Below the pieces are notes generated by a model. The model saw nothing but the letters and a program-made list of their open reading frames with translations. It made no database searches and had not been told where the DNA came from. From CAVPJW01 sp963705525 (GTDB lineage Bacteria; Acidobacteriota; Vicinamibacteria; Vicinamibacterales; CAVPJW01): 64,000 bases of DNA. The position numbers and the translations under genes are program-made. The stretch covers positions 62,001-126,000 of the forward strand of contig CAVPJW010000001.1 of assembly GCA_963705525.1 (NCBI GenBank), given 5' to 3'. Positions 1 to 9,015 of the stretch are shown here, in pieces (the stretch's first letter is position 1; every line of letters begins with the position of its first letter).

Positions 1-409
1 TCACCGACAGACCCCACGCCAGGCAGGCATACACGGCAAACAGATTCCGGAAAATTCTGGCGGGTCGGCCGCCGTATCGCCGCTCGATGAATTCTCCTGT
101 CGTGACGACACCCAGGCGGCGCCACATCCTCGCCCAGAGCACCGCGACGAGCGGCATCCAGATGCACCACGTGACCCACGCCATCAGCCAGAGGCCGGAA
201 AATCCCCCGAGGAAAAAGACCATCAGAAAGCCTTGACCACCGCCTGTGTACGCGGCGGTGTCCGAGAGACCGATGACCCACCAGGGCAGATCGCGTCCCG
301 CGATGAAGTAGCTTTCGAGATTGCGCCCCGCGCGGCGCCTGAAGCTGAAGCTGACGATGAGGAGCAGCGCGCAGTAGGCGAGAAGGATGAGTGAGTCGAC
401 CAGGTGCAC
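1..409 (-). CDS. Sodium:solute symporter family protein, N-terminal part (runs off left edge)
   Basis: The reverse strand reads as the first ~136 residues of a polytopic membrane protein. After a first hydrophobic segment comes SYFIAGRDLPWWVIGLSDTA and then GGGQGFLMVFFLGGFSG, which is the N-terminal signature of SSS-family sodium/solute symporters in the inner membrane. The substrate cannot be told from this part. The start is taken as GTG at 409; there is no clear Shine-Dalgarno and the frame stays open a little further upstream. It diverges from the gene at 493, so the ~85 bp between them must hold both promoters. The rest of the gene lies outside the window. Confidence 0.8.
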   Translation of the reverse strand, partial: MHLVDSLILLAYCALLLIVSFSFRRRAGRNLESYFIAGRDLPWWVIGLSDTAAYTGGGQGFLMVFFLGGFSGLWLMAWVTWCIWMPLVAVLWARMWRRLGVVTTGEFIERRYGGRPARIFRNLFAVYACLAWGLSV

Positions 410-492
410 GATGAGGGCCTTTGCGCGCTCTTCGAATGAGGAGCGGCATATCCTATACTGGCCAGCTTCCACTGTCGCGCACGGGTTCCTTG

Positions 493-2664
493 ATGCAGTC
501 CAAGCTTCGCCAGTCGCCCGCCCTGCGCGAGGCCGTGATCGTGTTCGCCGGCTTCACGGCGTTGACGCTGCTGCTGACGCTGCCGCTCGCGCTCAGGAGC
601 AGGGATCACCTTCCGGGAGATCTCGGGGATCCACTCCTCAACACATGGATTCTGGCGTGGGATGCCGATCGTCTGCTGCACGGATTGCAGGGACTCTGGG
701 ATGCGCCCATCTTCTATCCGGCTACGCACACGCTGGCGTATTCGGAACACCTGCTCGGCGTCGCGGTCCTCGTCGCCCCGGTTCAGTGGCTCACCGGGAA
801 TCCGGTGTTCTCCTACAACGTCGCGATCGTTCTGGGTTTCGCGATTGCGGGCTCTGGCATGTACCTGCTCGTCCGGTCGCTGCTGGGGCGACGTGATGTG
901 GCCGTGCTGGCGGGACTGATCTATGCCTTCAATCCCTACCGGTCCCTTCAGATCACGCTCGTGCAGGTGTTGATGTCGGGCTGGATGCCCATCGCGCTCT
1001 GGGCCCTCCATCGGTACTTCGCGACCGGCGCCTTTCGATATTGTCTGGCTCTGGCGGTGGCGTTCGTCGTGCAAGGACTGTCGAACGGATACTTTCTCTT
1101 CTTTCAGATCATTCCAATCGGTATCGCGGGACTCGTGGAATTGTGGTACCGCCGGCCCCCGATCAGGCGATTCATCCTCCACACGCTCGTCGCCGCCGCC
1201 ATCGTGGCTGCGGCGCTCGTGCCCGTCGCACTCGCGTACGCGCAGGTGGGGCTGACGGAACCGCGCACGGGCCCCCGAACCGGGGTCGATCTCAGCTCGT
1301 ACTTCAAGGTGGCATCGATCAACCCGGCGTGGCACTGGTGGCCGAAGCCGGCGTCCGCCGACGGCCACCCCATCGACGAGGTGATGCTCTTTCCAGGTCT
1401 CTTCGCGCTCGCGCTTGCGGCCGTGGCGACCGTCTTGCCTGCGCCGGTTCGCGAATGGCGACGCGTCTTCGGCATCTACGCAGCGATTGCGCTCGTCGCT
1501 GTGGTGGTGTCGATGGGGCCCGAGCCGACGGCGTGGGGCGTGCGGCTTCCGATTGGCGGGTTCTTCCTGCTAGTCTCGAAGACGGTCCCGGGTTTTTCGG
1601 TGCTGCGCGTGCCGGCGCGGCTCGCGACCGTCGTCTTGATCGGGCTGGCGGTGGTGGCCGCGATCGGCGCCGCGCGACTCCTCTCGTCGTCGCCCGAACG
1701 ATGTCGTCCGGCGATTCTCGCCCTGCTGCTGCTGCTCGTGACCGTCGAAGGCGTGCCGTACATGTGGTTCGGCAAGTTCGAGCCCGACCGATCACCGCAG
1801 GAACGCACGGCCTACGCCTGGCTACGGCAAAGCCCACCCGGCATTGTCGTCGAGCTGCCGATGCGCGGGGCGATGGGCGGCATGGAACGCGATCTGACGC
1901 GCGAGTATACGTACAACACACTCCTGCACGGCCACCCAATCATCAACGGTCACAGTCGATTCAGCTCCGACCTCAACCGGTTCCTGATCGGCCCCGGCTC
2001 GCCGCTCCTCGAGCCGGCCCAATCCACCGAGGTGGCGCGCATGTTTCGCGCGTTCGGCGTTCGATACATCGTCTTGCGGGAATGGGCCTACACGCGAGGC
2101 GGACTGGGCCAGGCTGCGAGCGAGGCGCTTTCCAACAATCGCGAAGACATCGTCGAGCATCGGAACTTCGGAACACTTGACGCCTTCGTACTCGCCACGC
2201 AGCCCGCTTCTCCGGCGATCGAGACCCGCCAGCTGCGACCCATATCCGATGCGATCCTGAAGCGTCATGCCTCACATGGAGAGAGCGAACTCCCCCTTGC
2301 GTTTGACAACGATCCCGACACCATCTGGACGACGGGCCGTCGTCAGACCGGTGAGGAGACGATCGAAGTCGAGTTCGACCATCCTCGGAGCGTGGCCCGG
2401 GTGCAGTGGGTGAGTCGTCTGCCCGCTTGGTGGGACTTTCCACGCAGACTTCGGATCGAATCGGTCGATGGCGCCGGCAACGCGACCGTGCTTTTCCACG
2501 ACAGTATCCTGCCGCAGCTGATTCGCGGAATCGAGCAGGGGACATTGCAGGCGACGATCGCGATCGATCTGGGCCCGAATCAATCCGCGCGATTGCGCCT
2601 CATTCAGACGTCGTCTTCGCGGCGGCCGTGGTCGATCGGGGAGCTTTCAGTCTGGGAGAGGTGA
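493..2664 (+). CDS. Large polytopic membrane protein with discoidin-like C-terminal domain (GT-C-like)
   Basis: A 723-residue protein. Its first ~420 residues contain about ten to twelve hydrophobic segments with loops such as GDLGDPLLNTWILAWDADRL and FYPATHTLAYSEH, resembling GT-C-fold lipid-linked sugar glycosyltransferases or YfhO-like proteins. A soluble region follows, and the last ~130 residues (NDPDTIWTTGR onward) resemble a discoidin/F5-8C carbohydrate-binding fold. ATG 493 is chosen because the hydrophobic N-terminus begins just after it; the frame opens earlier (TTG 421, ATG 436). A TATACT box at 454-459 with TTCGAA 17 bp upstream could be its promoter. The enzymatic role is inferred from fold only. 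The stop is followed at once by the inverted repeat at 2667. Confidence 0.75.
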   Translation: MQSKLRQSPALREAVIVFAGFTALTLLLTLPLALRSRDHLPGDLGDPLLNTWILAWDADRLLHGLQGLWDAPIFYPATHTLAYSEHLLGVAVLVAPVQWLTGNPVFSYNVAIVLGFAIAGSGMYLLVRSLLGRRDVAVLAGLIYAFNPYRSLQITLVQVLMSGWMPIALWALHRYFATGAFRYCLALAVAFVVQGLSNGYFLFFQIIPIGIAGLVELWYRRPPIRRFILHTLVAAAIVAAALVPVALAYAQVGLTEPRTGPRTGVDLSSYFKVASINPAWHWWPKPASADGHPIDEVMLFPGLFALALAAVATVLPAPVREWRRVFGIYAAIALVAVVVSMGPEPTAWGVRLPIGGFFLLVSKTVPGFSVLRVPARLATVVLIGLAVVAAIGAARLLSSSPERCRPAILALLLLLVTVEGVPYMWFGKFEPDRSPQERTAYAWLRQSPPGIVVELPMRGAMGGMERDLTREYTYNTLLHGHPIINGHSRFSSDLNRFLIGPGSPLLEPAQSTEVARMFRAFGVRYIVLREWAYTRGGLGQAASEALSNNREDIVEHRNFGTLDAFVLATQPASPAIETRQLRPISDAILKRHASHGESELPLAFDNDPDTIWTTGRRQTGEETIEVEFDHPRSVARVQWVSRLPAWWDFPRRLRIESVDGAGNATVLFHDSILPQLIRGIEQGTLQATIAIDLGPNQSARLRLIQTSSSRRPWSIGELSVWER

Positions 2665-2666
2665 TT

Positions 2667-2752
2667 CTGAAGTTCTTAGTGCTTAGTTCTTGGTGCTTGG
2701 TTCTTGGCGGTGTTCGAACTAAGTACTAAGAACTTGGAACTAAGAACTTCAG
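2667..2752. repeat. Class A intergenic repeat, near-perfect inverted repeat
   Basis: The left arm starts CTGAAGTTCTTAGT and continues with GTTCTT, TGCTT and GGTTC words; the right arm is its reverse complement, ending AAGAACTTCAG. The first 14 bases pair perfectly, then five mostly unpaired positions, then mostly matches and G-T pairs, so the transcript could fold into a hairpin with arms of about 36 nt. It fills the gap between the genes ending at 2664 and starting at 2781. There is no U-tract, so it is not a classical terminator. Confidence 0.8.
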
Positions 2753-2780
2753 CCGCCTCGTGTTTGTTACCATTCACGCC

Positions 2781-4151
2781 ATGAACACCGCACCTGCAAT
2801 CGAGGCGTTGCGACAGCTCCTGGGCAGTCGCGCGTCGACGTCCGCGTCCGTCCTCGATCTCCACAGCCACGGCGAGTCGTATCACACCGCACACCAGCCT
2901 GACGCCGTGGTCTTTCCCGATACGACCGACGAGGTCAGGGCCATTGTCCGGATTGCAGCGGCGCATTCCGTGCCCATCGTGCCGTTCGGCGTCGGGTCGT
3001 CGCTCGAAGGCCACGTCGTTCCCGTAAATGGTGGCATTTCTGTGGACCTCACACGCATGAATCGAGTGCTGCGCGTGAACCAGGAAGACATGGACGCGAC
3101 GGTTGAAGCAGGCATCACGCATCGTCGGCTCAATGATCACCTGAAGAACACTGGCCTGGTGTTTTTCGTCGATCCCGGCGCCGACGCGACGATCGGCGGC
3201 ATGGCCGCGACGCGTGCATCGGGCACGACGGCGGTTCGCTATGGGACGATGCGTGAAGCGGTGCTGGGGCTGAAGGTCGTGCTCGCCGACGGGCGCGTCA
3301 TCGAGACGGGCGGACGAGCGCGCAAGTCGGCCGCCGGCTACGACCTGACGCGTCTCTTCGTGGGATCCGAAGGCACGCTCGGCATCATTACTGAAGTCAC
3401 TGTGCGGCTGTACGGGCGGCCGGAGGCCACGTCGGCCGCCGTCTGTTCCTTCGAGACGATTGAGGGCGCGGTGAACACGGTGATCCAAACGATCCAGCTG
3501 GGAGTGCCGGTGGCCCGCATGGAGCTTCTCGACCAGTTGGGCATGGAAAGCATCAATCAGTACGCGAAGCTCAACTACAAACCGTTGCCGACGCTCTTCT
3601 TCGAATTCCATGGCATCAGCGAGGCCGCCGTCGAGGAGCAGGCTCAAGCCGTCAGCGAGCTCGCGCGAGAACATGGCGGTTCGGGGTTCGAGTGGGCGAG
3701 TAGCCCCGAGGAGCGGGCGAGGCTCTGGCAGGCCCGGCACAACGCGTACTTTGCCGCCCTTGCGCTCCGACCCGGCGCCAAGGCGTGGACGACCGACGTC
3801 TGCGTCCCGATCTCGAAGCTCGCCGAGTGCATCTCCGAGACGGCTGCGGACAACCGCGGGTCGTTCCTCAAGGCGCCCCTCGTCGGCCACGTGGGCGACG
3901 GCAATTTTCATTTGATGTACCTCGTCGATCCGAAGAACCCGCCGGATCTGACGGAGGCCAAGCGCCTGAACGCGCGGCTGGTCGATCGCGCCTTACGGCT
4001 TGGCGGCACGTGCACCGGTGAACACGGCGTGGGGATGGGGAAGATGGAGGCTCTCAAAGCGGAGCACGGTGAGGCGGTCGACGTCATGCGGCAAATCAAG
4101 CACGCCCTTGATCCTCACAACATCATGAACCCAGGGAAAGTCGTCGAATGA
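2781..4151 (+). CDS. FAD-binding 2-hydroxyacid oxidase (D-lactate dehydrogenase / GlcD type)
   Basis: A 456-residue flavoprotein. Residues ~40-215 form a PCMH-type FAD-binding domain with the VPFGVGSSLEGH motif (about 67-78) and DPGADATIGGMAATRASGT (about 131-149). The C-terminal FAD-oxidase domain carries TCTGEHGVGMGK and ends HNIMNPGKVVE, the family signature. It should oxidise D-lactate or glycolate to the keto acid and pass electrons to quinone or a cytochrome; sequence alone does not separate the two substrates. ATG 2781 is preferred over the GTG at 2760 because homology begins just after it. No other glycolate-oxidase subunit is adjacent, which favours a stand-alone D-lactate dehydrogenase. 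Confidence 0.9.
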   Translation: MNTAPAIEALRQLLGSRASTSASVLDLHSHGESYHTAHQPDAVVFPDTTDEVRAIVRIAAAHSVPIVPFGVGSSLEGHVVPVNGGISVDLTRMNRVLRVNQEDMDATVEAGITHRRLNDHLKNTGLVFFVDPGADATIGGMAATRASGTTAVRYGTMREAVLGLKVVLADGRVIETGGRARKSAAGYDLTRLFVGSEGTLGIITEVTVRLYGRPEATSAAVCSFETIEGAVNTVIQTIQLGVPVARMELLDQLGMESINQYAKLNYKPLPTLFFEFHGISEAAVEEQAQAVSELAREHGGSGFEWASSPEERARLWQARHNAYFAALALRPGAKAWTTDVCVPISKLAECISETAADNRGSFLKAPLVGHVGDGNFHLMYLVDPKNPPDLTEAKRLNARLVDRALRLGGTCTGEHGVGMGKMEALKAEHGEAVDVMRQIKHALDPHNIMNPGKVVE

Positions 4152-4153
4152 GA

Positions 4154-4258
4154 GTTTCAATGGTTCTACGGTTCCAGGGTTCTAACGTTCAGGGTTCCAA
4201 GGTTCTGGGATCCTGGTTCAATGGTTTGGCTGAAGGCTGAAAGCCGAGAGCTGACAGA
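4154..4258. repeat. Class B + C intergenic repeat tract
   Basis: It begins three bases after the preceding stop codon. The first two-thirds repeats GGTTCTACGGTTCCAGGG-like words with a period near 7-8 bases; the last part changes to GGCTGAAGGCTGAAAGCCGA followed by GAGCTGACAG. The tract ends about 30 bp before the next start codon. There is no coding potential and no terminator. Confidence 0.75.
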
Positions 4259-4291
4259 AAGTTGATGCCTGATAGCGGTAAAATCACCCCA

Positions 4292-7200
4292 ATGCGCCCT
4301 GCCTTCGTGGCCGTGCTCCTGTCGGTGGCGGCTGTTCCGCCGCTGGTGACGCTCGGGGCGCAGGCTGCGGCCGGAACGCAGGTGGGCGCCGCGCAGGCAG
4401 GTCAGGCCGCACCTCAGACTCCTCCCGCCGGGAAACGGGCGACGCCGCCCGGTTCGGTCGGTTTCGTCAAGGACATCCAGCCGATTTTCGAGATCCGATG
4501 CACGCGCTGTCATGGCGGCGACGAGCAGAAAAGCCAGCTGCGGCTCGACTCGTACTCCGCGGCGATGCGCGGGGGTGTGTCAGGGAAAGTGATCATGCCC
4601 GGACAGAGCGGCGAGAGCCTTCTCGTCCAGCACATCCAGGGTACGCTCGAACCACGGATGCCGTTCGAGCGGCCTGCGCTGCCCGCGGACGAGATCGCGG
4701 AGATCGTCGCGTGGATCGACGGCGGCGCATCGGGACCGAGCGAAGACGAAGTTGCCCAGAAGACGCACTGGGCCTACGTCAAACCGAAGCGGCCCGCGAT
4801 TCCGACGGTAACCAATTCTTCGTGGCCGAAAGATCCGATTGACCAGTTCGTGCTCGCGCGCCTCGAAAAAGAAGGTCTCCCTCCTTCTCCCGAAGCGAGC
4901 AAAGAAGTGCTCCTGCGGCGGGTGACGCTCGATCTGATCGGGCTTCCGCCGACGCTCGCGGAAATGGACGCGTTTCTCGCCGACAACAGCCCCGACGCCT
5001 ACGAGAAGGTGGTCGATCGTCTTCTCGCCTCGCCGCATTACGGCGAGCGCTGGGCCCGGCCCTGGCTGGATCTCGCGCGTTATGCGGACACGAATGGCTA
5101 CGAAAAGGATCGCCGGCGCGTCGCCTGGAAGTATCGCGACTGGGTGATCGAGGCGCTCAACAAGGACATGCCGTTCAGCGAGTTCACCGTCGATCAGATC
5201 GCGGGCGACATGTTGAAGGACGCTACGATCGACCAGCGGATTGCCACCGGGTTCCACAGGAACACCCTGCTCAACCAGGAGGGCGGCATCGACGTCGAGG
5301 AGGCGCGCTGGGAGACGCTCGTCGATCGCGTGAACACCACCGCATCGGTGTGGCTCGGCAGCACGCTCAACTGCGCGCAGTGCCACAACCATAAATACGA
5401 CCCGTTCTCGCAGAAGGACTACTACCGGATGCTGGCGTTTTTCGACAACGTTCAGTACCGCGTTCAGGGGCAAGGCGAGGTCGTGATGGACAAGTGGATC
5501 GTCGAGCCCGATCTTGAGCTGACGACCCCCGAGATCGCCGAGCGACGGGCCCAATTGCGCGCGGAATCTGAGCGCCTGCAGTCGGATGTGCAGAGCCGTA
5601 ATCTTGATGAAGAGCTCCGATTGTACGAACAGGCGCTTGCCGGCGCCGCACCGCGCTGGACGCCGCTCGAACCGATTCGCTACGCCGCGGCCAGCGGCGC
5701 GACGCTCAAGCGCCTGGCCGATCGATCGCTGCTCGTGTCGGGCGCCACTCCTGAACAGGACAGCTACTCGGTCACGCTGACCACGGCGGTCCAGGGAATC
5801 ACCGCGATCAGGATCGATGCGCTTCCCGACGACAGTCTGCCGGCGAAGGGCCCGGGTCGATCGCCGACCGGCTCGTTCATGCTGACCGATTTCACGGCGT
5901 CGACGTCTGGCCGATCGGTGCGCTTTGCCGGCGCGGGCGCCGATCTTAACGAGGGCGGGCCCGCGGCGCTGGCGATCGACAGTCAAAAGACGACCGGTTG
6001 GGGAGTCGCCGGCGAAGCCGACATCGCGCGGCCACACTTCATCATCTTCAAAATGGCGCGTCCGCTTGCATCGGGTACAACGGCGGATACCCCTGGGGCG
6101 GCGCCTCAGATGACGACGTTCAAGATGAAGCTCTCGTTCGAGCGCGGCTGGCCGTACGAGCAGGGCACGCTTGGACGGTTTCGCATCTCGGCCACGAACG
6201 CGGCGAACCTGTGGGGTGGCCTGCCGGTTCCCGACAGCATTGCGCCGCTCCTCAAGCTCTCGCCCGCATTTCGCAGCGAATCGCAAAAGAAGGCGCTCGT
6301 CTCGTGGTTCAGGCCGCTCGCGTCCTCGCTCGATCAGCCGCGCGATCGACTCCGGCAGATCGACCGCGAAATGGAAGACATGAACGTGGTCAGCGCTCCA
6401 GTCCTCCAGGAACGGGCCTCGTTTGAACGCCCTTCGACGCCGCTTCGCAAGCGCGGCAGTTTTGTCTCGCCCGGTGAACGCGTCTTCGCCGCGACGCCGG
6501 TGTTCCTCCCGGCCATGCAACAGAGCCTGCCCGCCAATCGTCTCGGCCTGGCCTACTGGCTGGTTGACGAGGACAACCCGCTCACGGCGCGCGTGACCGT
6601 GAACAGGTTCTGGGAGCAGCTCTTCGGCCGCGGTATCGTCGTCACGAGCGAGGATTTCGGCACCCAGGGCGAGCCTCCCAGCCACCCGGAGCTCCTCGAC
6701 TGGCTGGCGACGGAGTTCATGAAACAAGGCTGGAGCATGAAGAAGATCCAGCGCCTGATGGTGACATCGGCGACGTACCGTCAATCGTCGAACGTCACAC
6801 CCGCCATGCATGAGCGCGATCCGTACAACCGGTTGCTCGCGCGCGGGCCGCGTTTCAGGGTCGAGGCTGAAATGGTGCGCGACATGGCGCTCGCGGTGAG
6901 CGGCCTCTTGAGCGACAAGCTGGGCGGTCCCAGCGTCTTCCCCGAGCAACCAGACGGCGTGTGGGACATGCCGTACAACGACGACCGATGGCTGGAAAGC
7001 AAGGGCGAGGATCGCTATCGCCGCAGCCTCTACACATTCATCCGCCGCACGGCTCCGTATCCAATGCTCACCACGTTCGATGCGCCATCCCGCGAGTTCT
7101 GCACGGTGAGGCGCGTGCGGACCGATACACCGCTCCAGGCGCTGACGACGTTGAACGATCCGGCCTTCTTCGAAGCGGCCCAGGCGCTCGCGGGTCGCGT

Positions 7201-7459
7201 GCTGCGCGAAGCAGGACAGGAGCCCGAGGCGAGGGCCGCGTACACATTCAGGCTCTGCACGGGACGTCAGCCGCGACCCGAGGACGTCGCGCCGCTCGTC
7301 GCGTTCTTTCAACGCGAGTCGTCGCGGTTTTCTTCGGATGGCGCGGCGGCGGCCAAGGTGGCCGGCCCCGGCGATACTGCATCGGCGGCCGAACGCGCGG
7401 CGTGGACCATGGTCGCCAACGTCGTTCTCAATCTGGACGAGACGTTGACGAAGGAGTAA
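4292..7459 (+). CDS. Planctomycete-type cytochrome c / DUF1549-DUF1553 protein
   Basis: A 1055-residue exported protein with an N-terminal signal peptide rich in Ala/Val. PSCyt1 domain: SVGFVKDIQPIF followed by haem motif CTRCH at about 70-74. PSCyt2/DUF1549 follows (DPIDQFVLARLEKEGL, then LLASPHYGERWARPWLDLAR), with a second CXXCH, CAQCH, at about 361-365 before NHKYDPF. DUF1553 (PSD1) lies in the last third (LTARVTVNRFWEQLFGRGIV). The biochemical function of the family is not established; it is almost always paired with a DUF1501 gene, as here. The ATG at 4292 begins the signal peptide; in-frame ATG 4265 and TTG 4262 lie at the edge of the repeat tract. The next gene starts three bases after the stop. 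Confidence 0.88.
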   Translation: MRPAFVAVLLSVAAVPPLVTLGAQAAAGTQVGAAQAGQAAPQTPPAGKRATPPGSVGFVKDIQPIFEIRCTRCHGGDEQKSQLRLDSYSAAMRGGVSGKVIMPGQSGESLLVQHIQGTLEPRMPFERPALPADEIAEIVAWIDGGASGPSEDEVAQKTHWAYVKPKRPAIPTVTNSSWPKDPIDQFVLARLEKEGLPPSPEASKEVLLRRVTLDLIGLPPTLAEMDAFLADNSPDAYEKVVDRLLASPHYGERWARPWLDLARYADTNGYEKDRRRVAWKYRDWVIEALNKDMPFSEFTVDQIAGDMLKDATIDQRIATGFHRNTLLNQEGGIDVEEARWETLVDRVNTTASVWLGSTLNCAQCHNHKYDPFSQKDYYRMLAFFDNVQYRVQGQGEVVMDKWIVEPDLELTTPEIAERRAQLRAESERLQSDVQSRNLDEELRLYEQALAGAAPRWTPLEPIRYAAASGATLKRLADRSLLVSGATPEQDSYSVTLTTAVQGITAIRIDALPDDSLPAKGPGRSPTGSFMLTDFTASTSGRSVRFAGAGADLNEGGPAALAIDSQKTTGWGVAGEADIARPHFIIFKMARPLASGTTADTPGAAPQMTTFKMKLSFERGWPYEQGTLGRFRISATNAANLWGGLPVPDSIAPLLKLSPAFRSESQKKALVSWFRPLASSLDQPRDRLRQIDREMEDMNVVSAPVLQERASFERPSTPLRKRGSFVSPGERVFAATPVFLPAMQQSLPANRLGLAYWLVDEDNPLTARVTVNRFWEQLFGRGIVVTSEDFGTQGEPPSHPELLDWLATEFMKQGWSMKKIQRLMVTSATYRQSSNVTPAMHERDPYNRLLARGPRFRVEAEMVRDMALAVSGLLSDKLGGPSVFPEQPDGVWDMPYNDDRWLESKGEDRYRRSLYTFIRRTAPYPMLTTFDAPSREFCTVRRVRTDTPLQALTTLNDPAFFEAAQALAGRVLREAGQEPEARAAYTFRLCTGRQPRPEDVAPLVAFFQRESSRFSSDGAAAAKVAGPGDTASAAERAAWTMVANVVLNLDETLTKE

Positions 7460-7462
7460 GGC

Positions 7463-8899
7463 GTGAACCGAGACGAATTGCTCAAGGCCGTCACGCGACG
7501 CCACTTTTTCAGGCAAGCGGGGTTCGGCATCGGTGGCACGGCGCTCATGAGCCTGATCGATGAACGGCTCTTCGCCGCGTCGCAGGACGCGCCGCTCTCT
7601 CAGGGCCCGCACTTCGCGCCGAAGGCGAAGAGCGTCATCTACCTGTTCATGGCCGGCGCACCCTCGCAGGTGGATCTCTTCGACTACAAGCCCAAGCTTC
7701 GCCAGTACGACGGGCAGTCCGTGCCGGAAGAATTCGTGAAGGGCGAGCGCTTCGCATTCATTCTGGGCACGCCGAAGCTCCTCGGGTCGCCGTACTCATT
7801 CCAGAAGTGCGGCCAGTCGGGGGCGGAGATCTCAGAGCTTCTGCCTCACCTCCGCGGCGTCGCCGACGAGCTGGCCATCGTCCGCTCGGTGGGTACGACG
7901 CAGTTCAATCACGCACCGGCGCAGATCTTCATGAACTCGGGCCATCAGATTGTCGGGCGGCCGAGCATGGGCGCGTGGGTCACGTACGGACTGGGATCCG
8001 AATCGAAGGATCTGCCGGGCTTCGTCGTCCTGCTCTCAGGCGAGAATCAGCCGGACGGAGGGAAGTCGTGCTGGGGAAGCGGATTCCTGCCGACCGTTTA
8101 TCAGGGCGTCGAGTTCCGCTCCAAGGGCGAGCCTGTGCTCTTCCTCACCAATCCTGAGGGAGTGCTTCCCGACGATCGGCGCGCGTCGCTCGATGTCCTT
8201 CGCGAGATGAATGCTGCGCACGGACGCGAGTCCGGCGATCCCGAGATCGACACCCGCATCGCCGCATACGAGATGGCGTTTCGGATGCAGACGAGCGTTC
8301 CGGATCTCACCGACATGTCGAACGAGCCGGATGCGATCAAGGAAATGTATGGTGTCGAACCGGGCGCGCGCTCGTTTGCCAACAACTGTCTCTTCGCGCG
8401 GCGCCTCGTCGAGCGGGGCGTGCGATTCGTTCAGTTGTACCATCGCGGCTGGGATCACCACGGCACGGGCAAAGGCGACGACATCGTCAATCGGCTGCCC
8501 AAGTTGTGCAAGGAGGTCGATCAGGCCGCCGCGGCGCTGATCAAGGACCTGAAGCAGCGCGGACTCCTGGACTCGACGCTCGTCGTCTGGGGCGGAGAAT
8601 TCGGGCGCACGCCGATGAACGAAGGCCGGAACAACTCGCAGTTCCTCGGCCGCGATCATCATCCGCGCGCGTTCACGGTCTGGATGGCAGGCGGCGGCAT
8701 CAAGCCCGGTATCACGTACGGCGCCACCGACGAACTCGGCTACAGCCCGGTCGAAAACCCTCTCGACGTGCACGACCTTCATGCGACGATGCTGTCCGTC
8801 CTCGGGATCGATCACAAGAAGCTGACGTTCAAGTTCCAGGGGCGCGACTACCGCCTGACGGACGTGCACGGCAACGTGGTCAAGGAGCTGCTGTCATGA
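7463..8899 (+). CDS. DUF1501 domain protein, Tat-type leader
   Basis: A 478-residue protein with GTG start preceded by AAGGAG at good spacing. The N-terminus has RRHFFRQAGFGIGGTALMSL, a twin-arginine-like export signal. The body shows DUF1501 hallmarks (YLFMAGAPSQVDLFDYKP, LPHLRGVADELAIVRS, WGGEFGRTPM, GRDHHPRAFTVWMAGGG). DUF1501 is related to the alkaline phosphatase/sulfatase superfamily; its reaction is unknown. Three bases separate it from the DUF1549/DUF1553 gene, so the two are surely one operon and probably act together outside the cytoplasm, possibly with the cytochrome partner passing electrons. Confidence 0.9.
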   Translation: MNRDELLKAVTRRHFFRQAGFGIGGTALMSLIDERLFAASQDAPLSQGPHFAPKAKSVIYLFMAGAPSQVDLFDYKPKLRQYDGQSVPEEFVKGERFAFILGTPKLLGSPYSFQKCGQSGAEISELLPHLRGVADELAIVRSVGTTQFNHAPAQIFMNSGHQIVGRPSMGAWVTYGLGSESKDLPGFVVLLSGENQPDGGKSCWGSGFLPTVYQGVEFRSKGEPVLFLTNPEGVLPDDRRASLDVLREMNAAHGRESGDPEIDTRIAAYEMAFRMQTSVPDLTDMSNEPDAIKEMYGVEPGARSFANNCLFARRLVERGVRFVQLYHRGWDHHGTGKGDDIVNRLPKLCKEVDQAAAALIKDLKQRGLLDSTLVVWGGEFGRTPMNEGRNNSQFLGRDHHPRAFTVWMAGGGIKPGITYGATDELGYSPVENPLDVHDLHATMLSVLGIDHKKLTFKFQGRDYRLTDVHGNVVKELLS

Positions 8900-8996
8900 G
8901 AATGGTTCAAAGGTTCTACGGTTCCAGGGTTCCAAGGTTCTGCGGTTCAACCGACCGAAACTGAAGACTGAGAACTGATAGCCGACAGCTCATACC
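8900..8996. repeat. Class B + C intergenic repeat tract
   Basis: It begins directly after the TGA stop: GGTTCAAAGGTTCTACGGTT-like words, then CTGAAGACTGAGAACTGATA and GCCGACAGCTC. Same vocabulary and same B-to-C order as the tract at 4154-4258, which argues for a shared origin. It ends about 20 bp before the next ATG. Confidence 0.75.
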
Positions 8997-9015
8997 ACTC
9001 CCGTTACTCCCCCTC

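Noticed and set aside
223..1368. Long minus-strand open frame (381 codons) overlapping the first two genes
   Set aside because: Its translation is Arg/His/Pro-rich without any motif and overlaps two well-supported genes in other frames; typical of a shadow in GC-rich DNA.
4580..7612. 1010-codon open frame opposite the DUF1549/DUF1553 gene
   Set aside because: Composition is Arg/Glu-rich and lacks domains, while the other strand encodes two CXXCH motifs and known domains.
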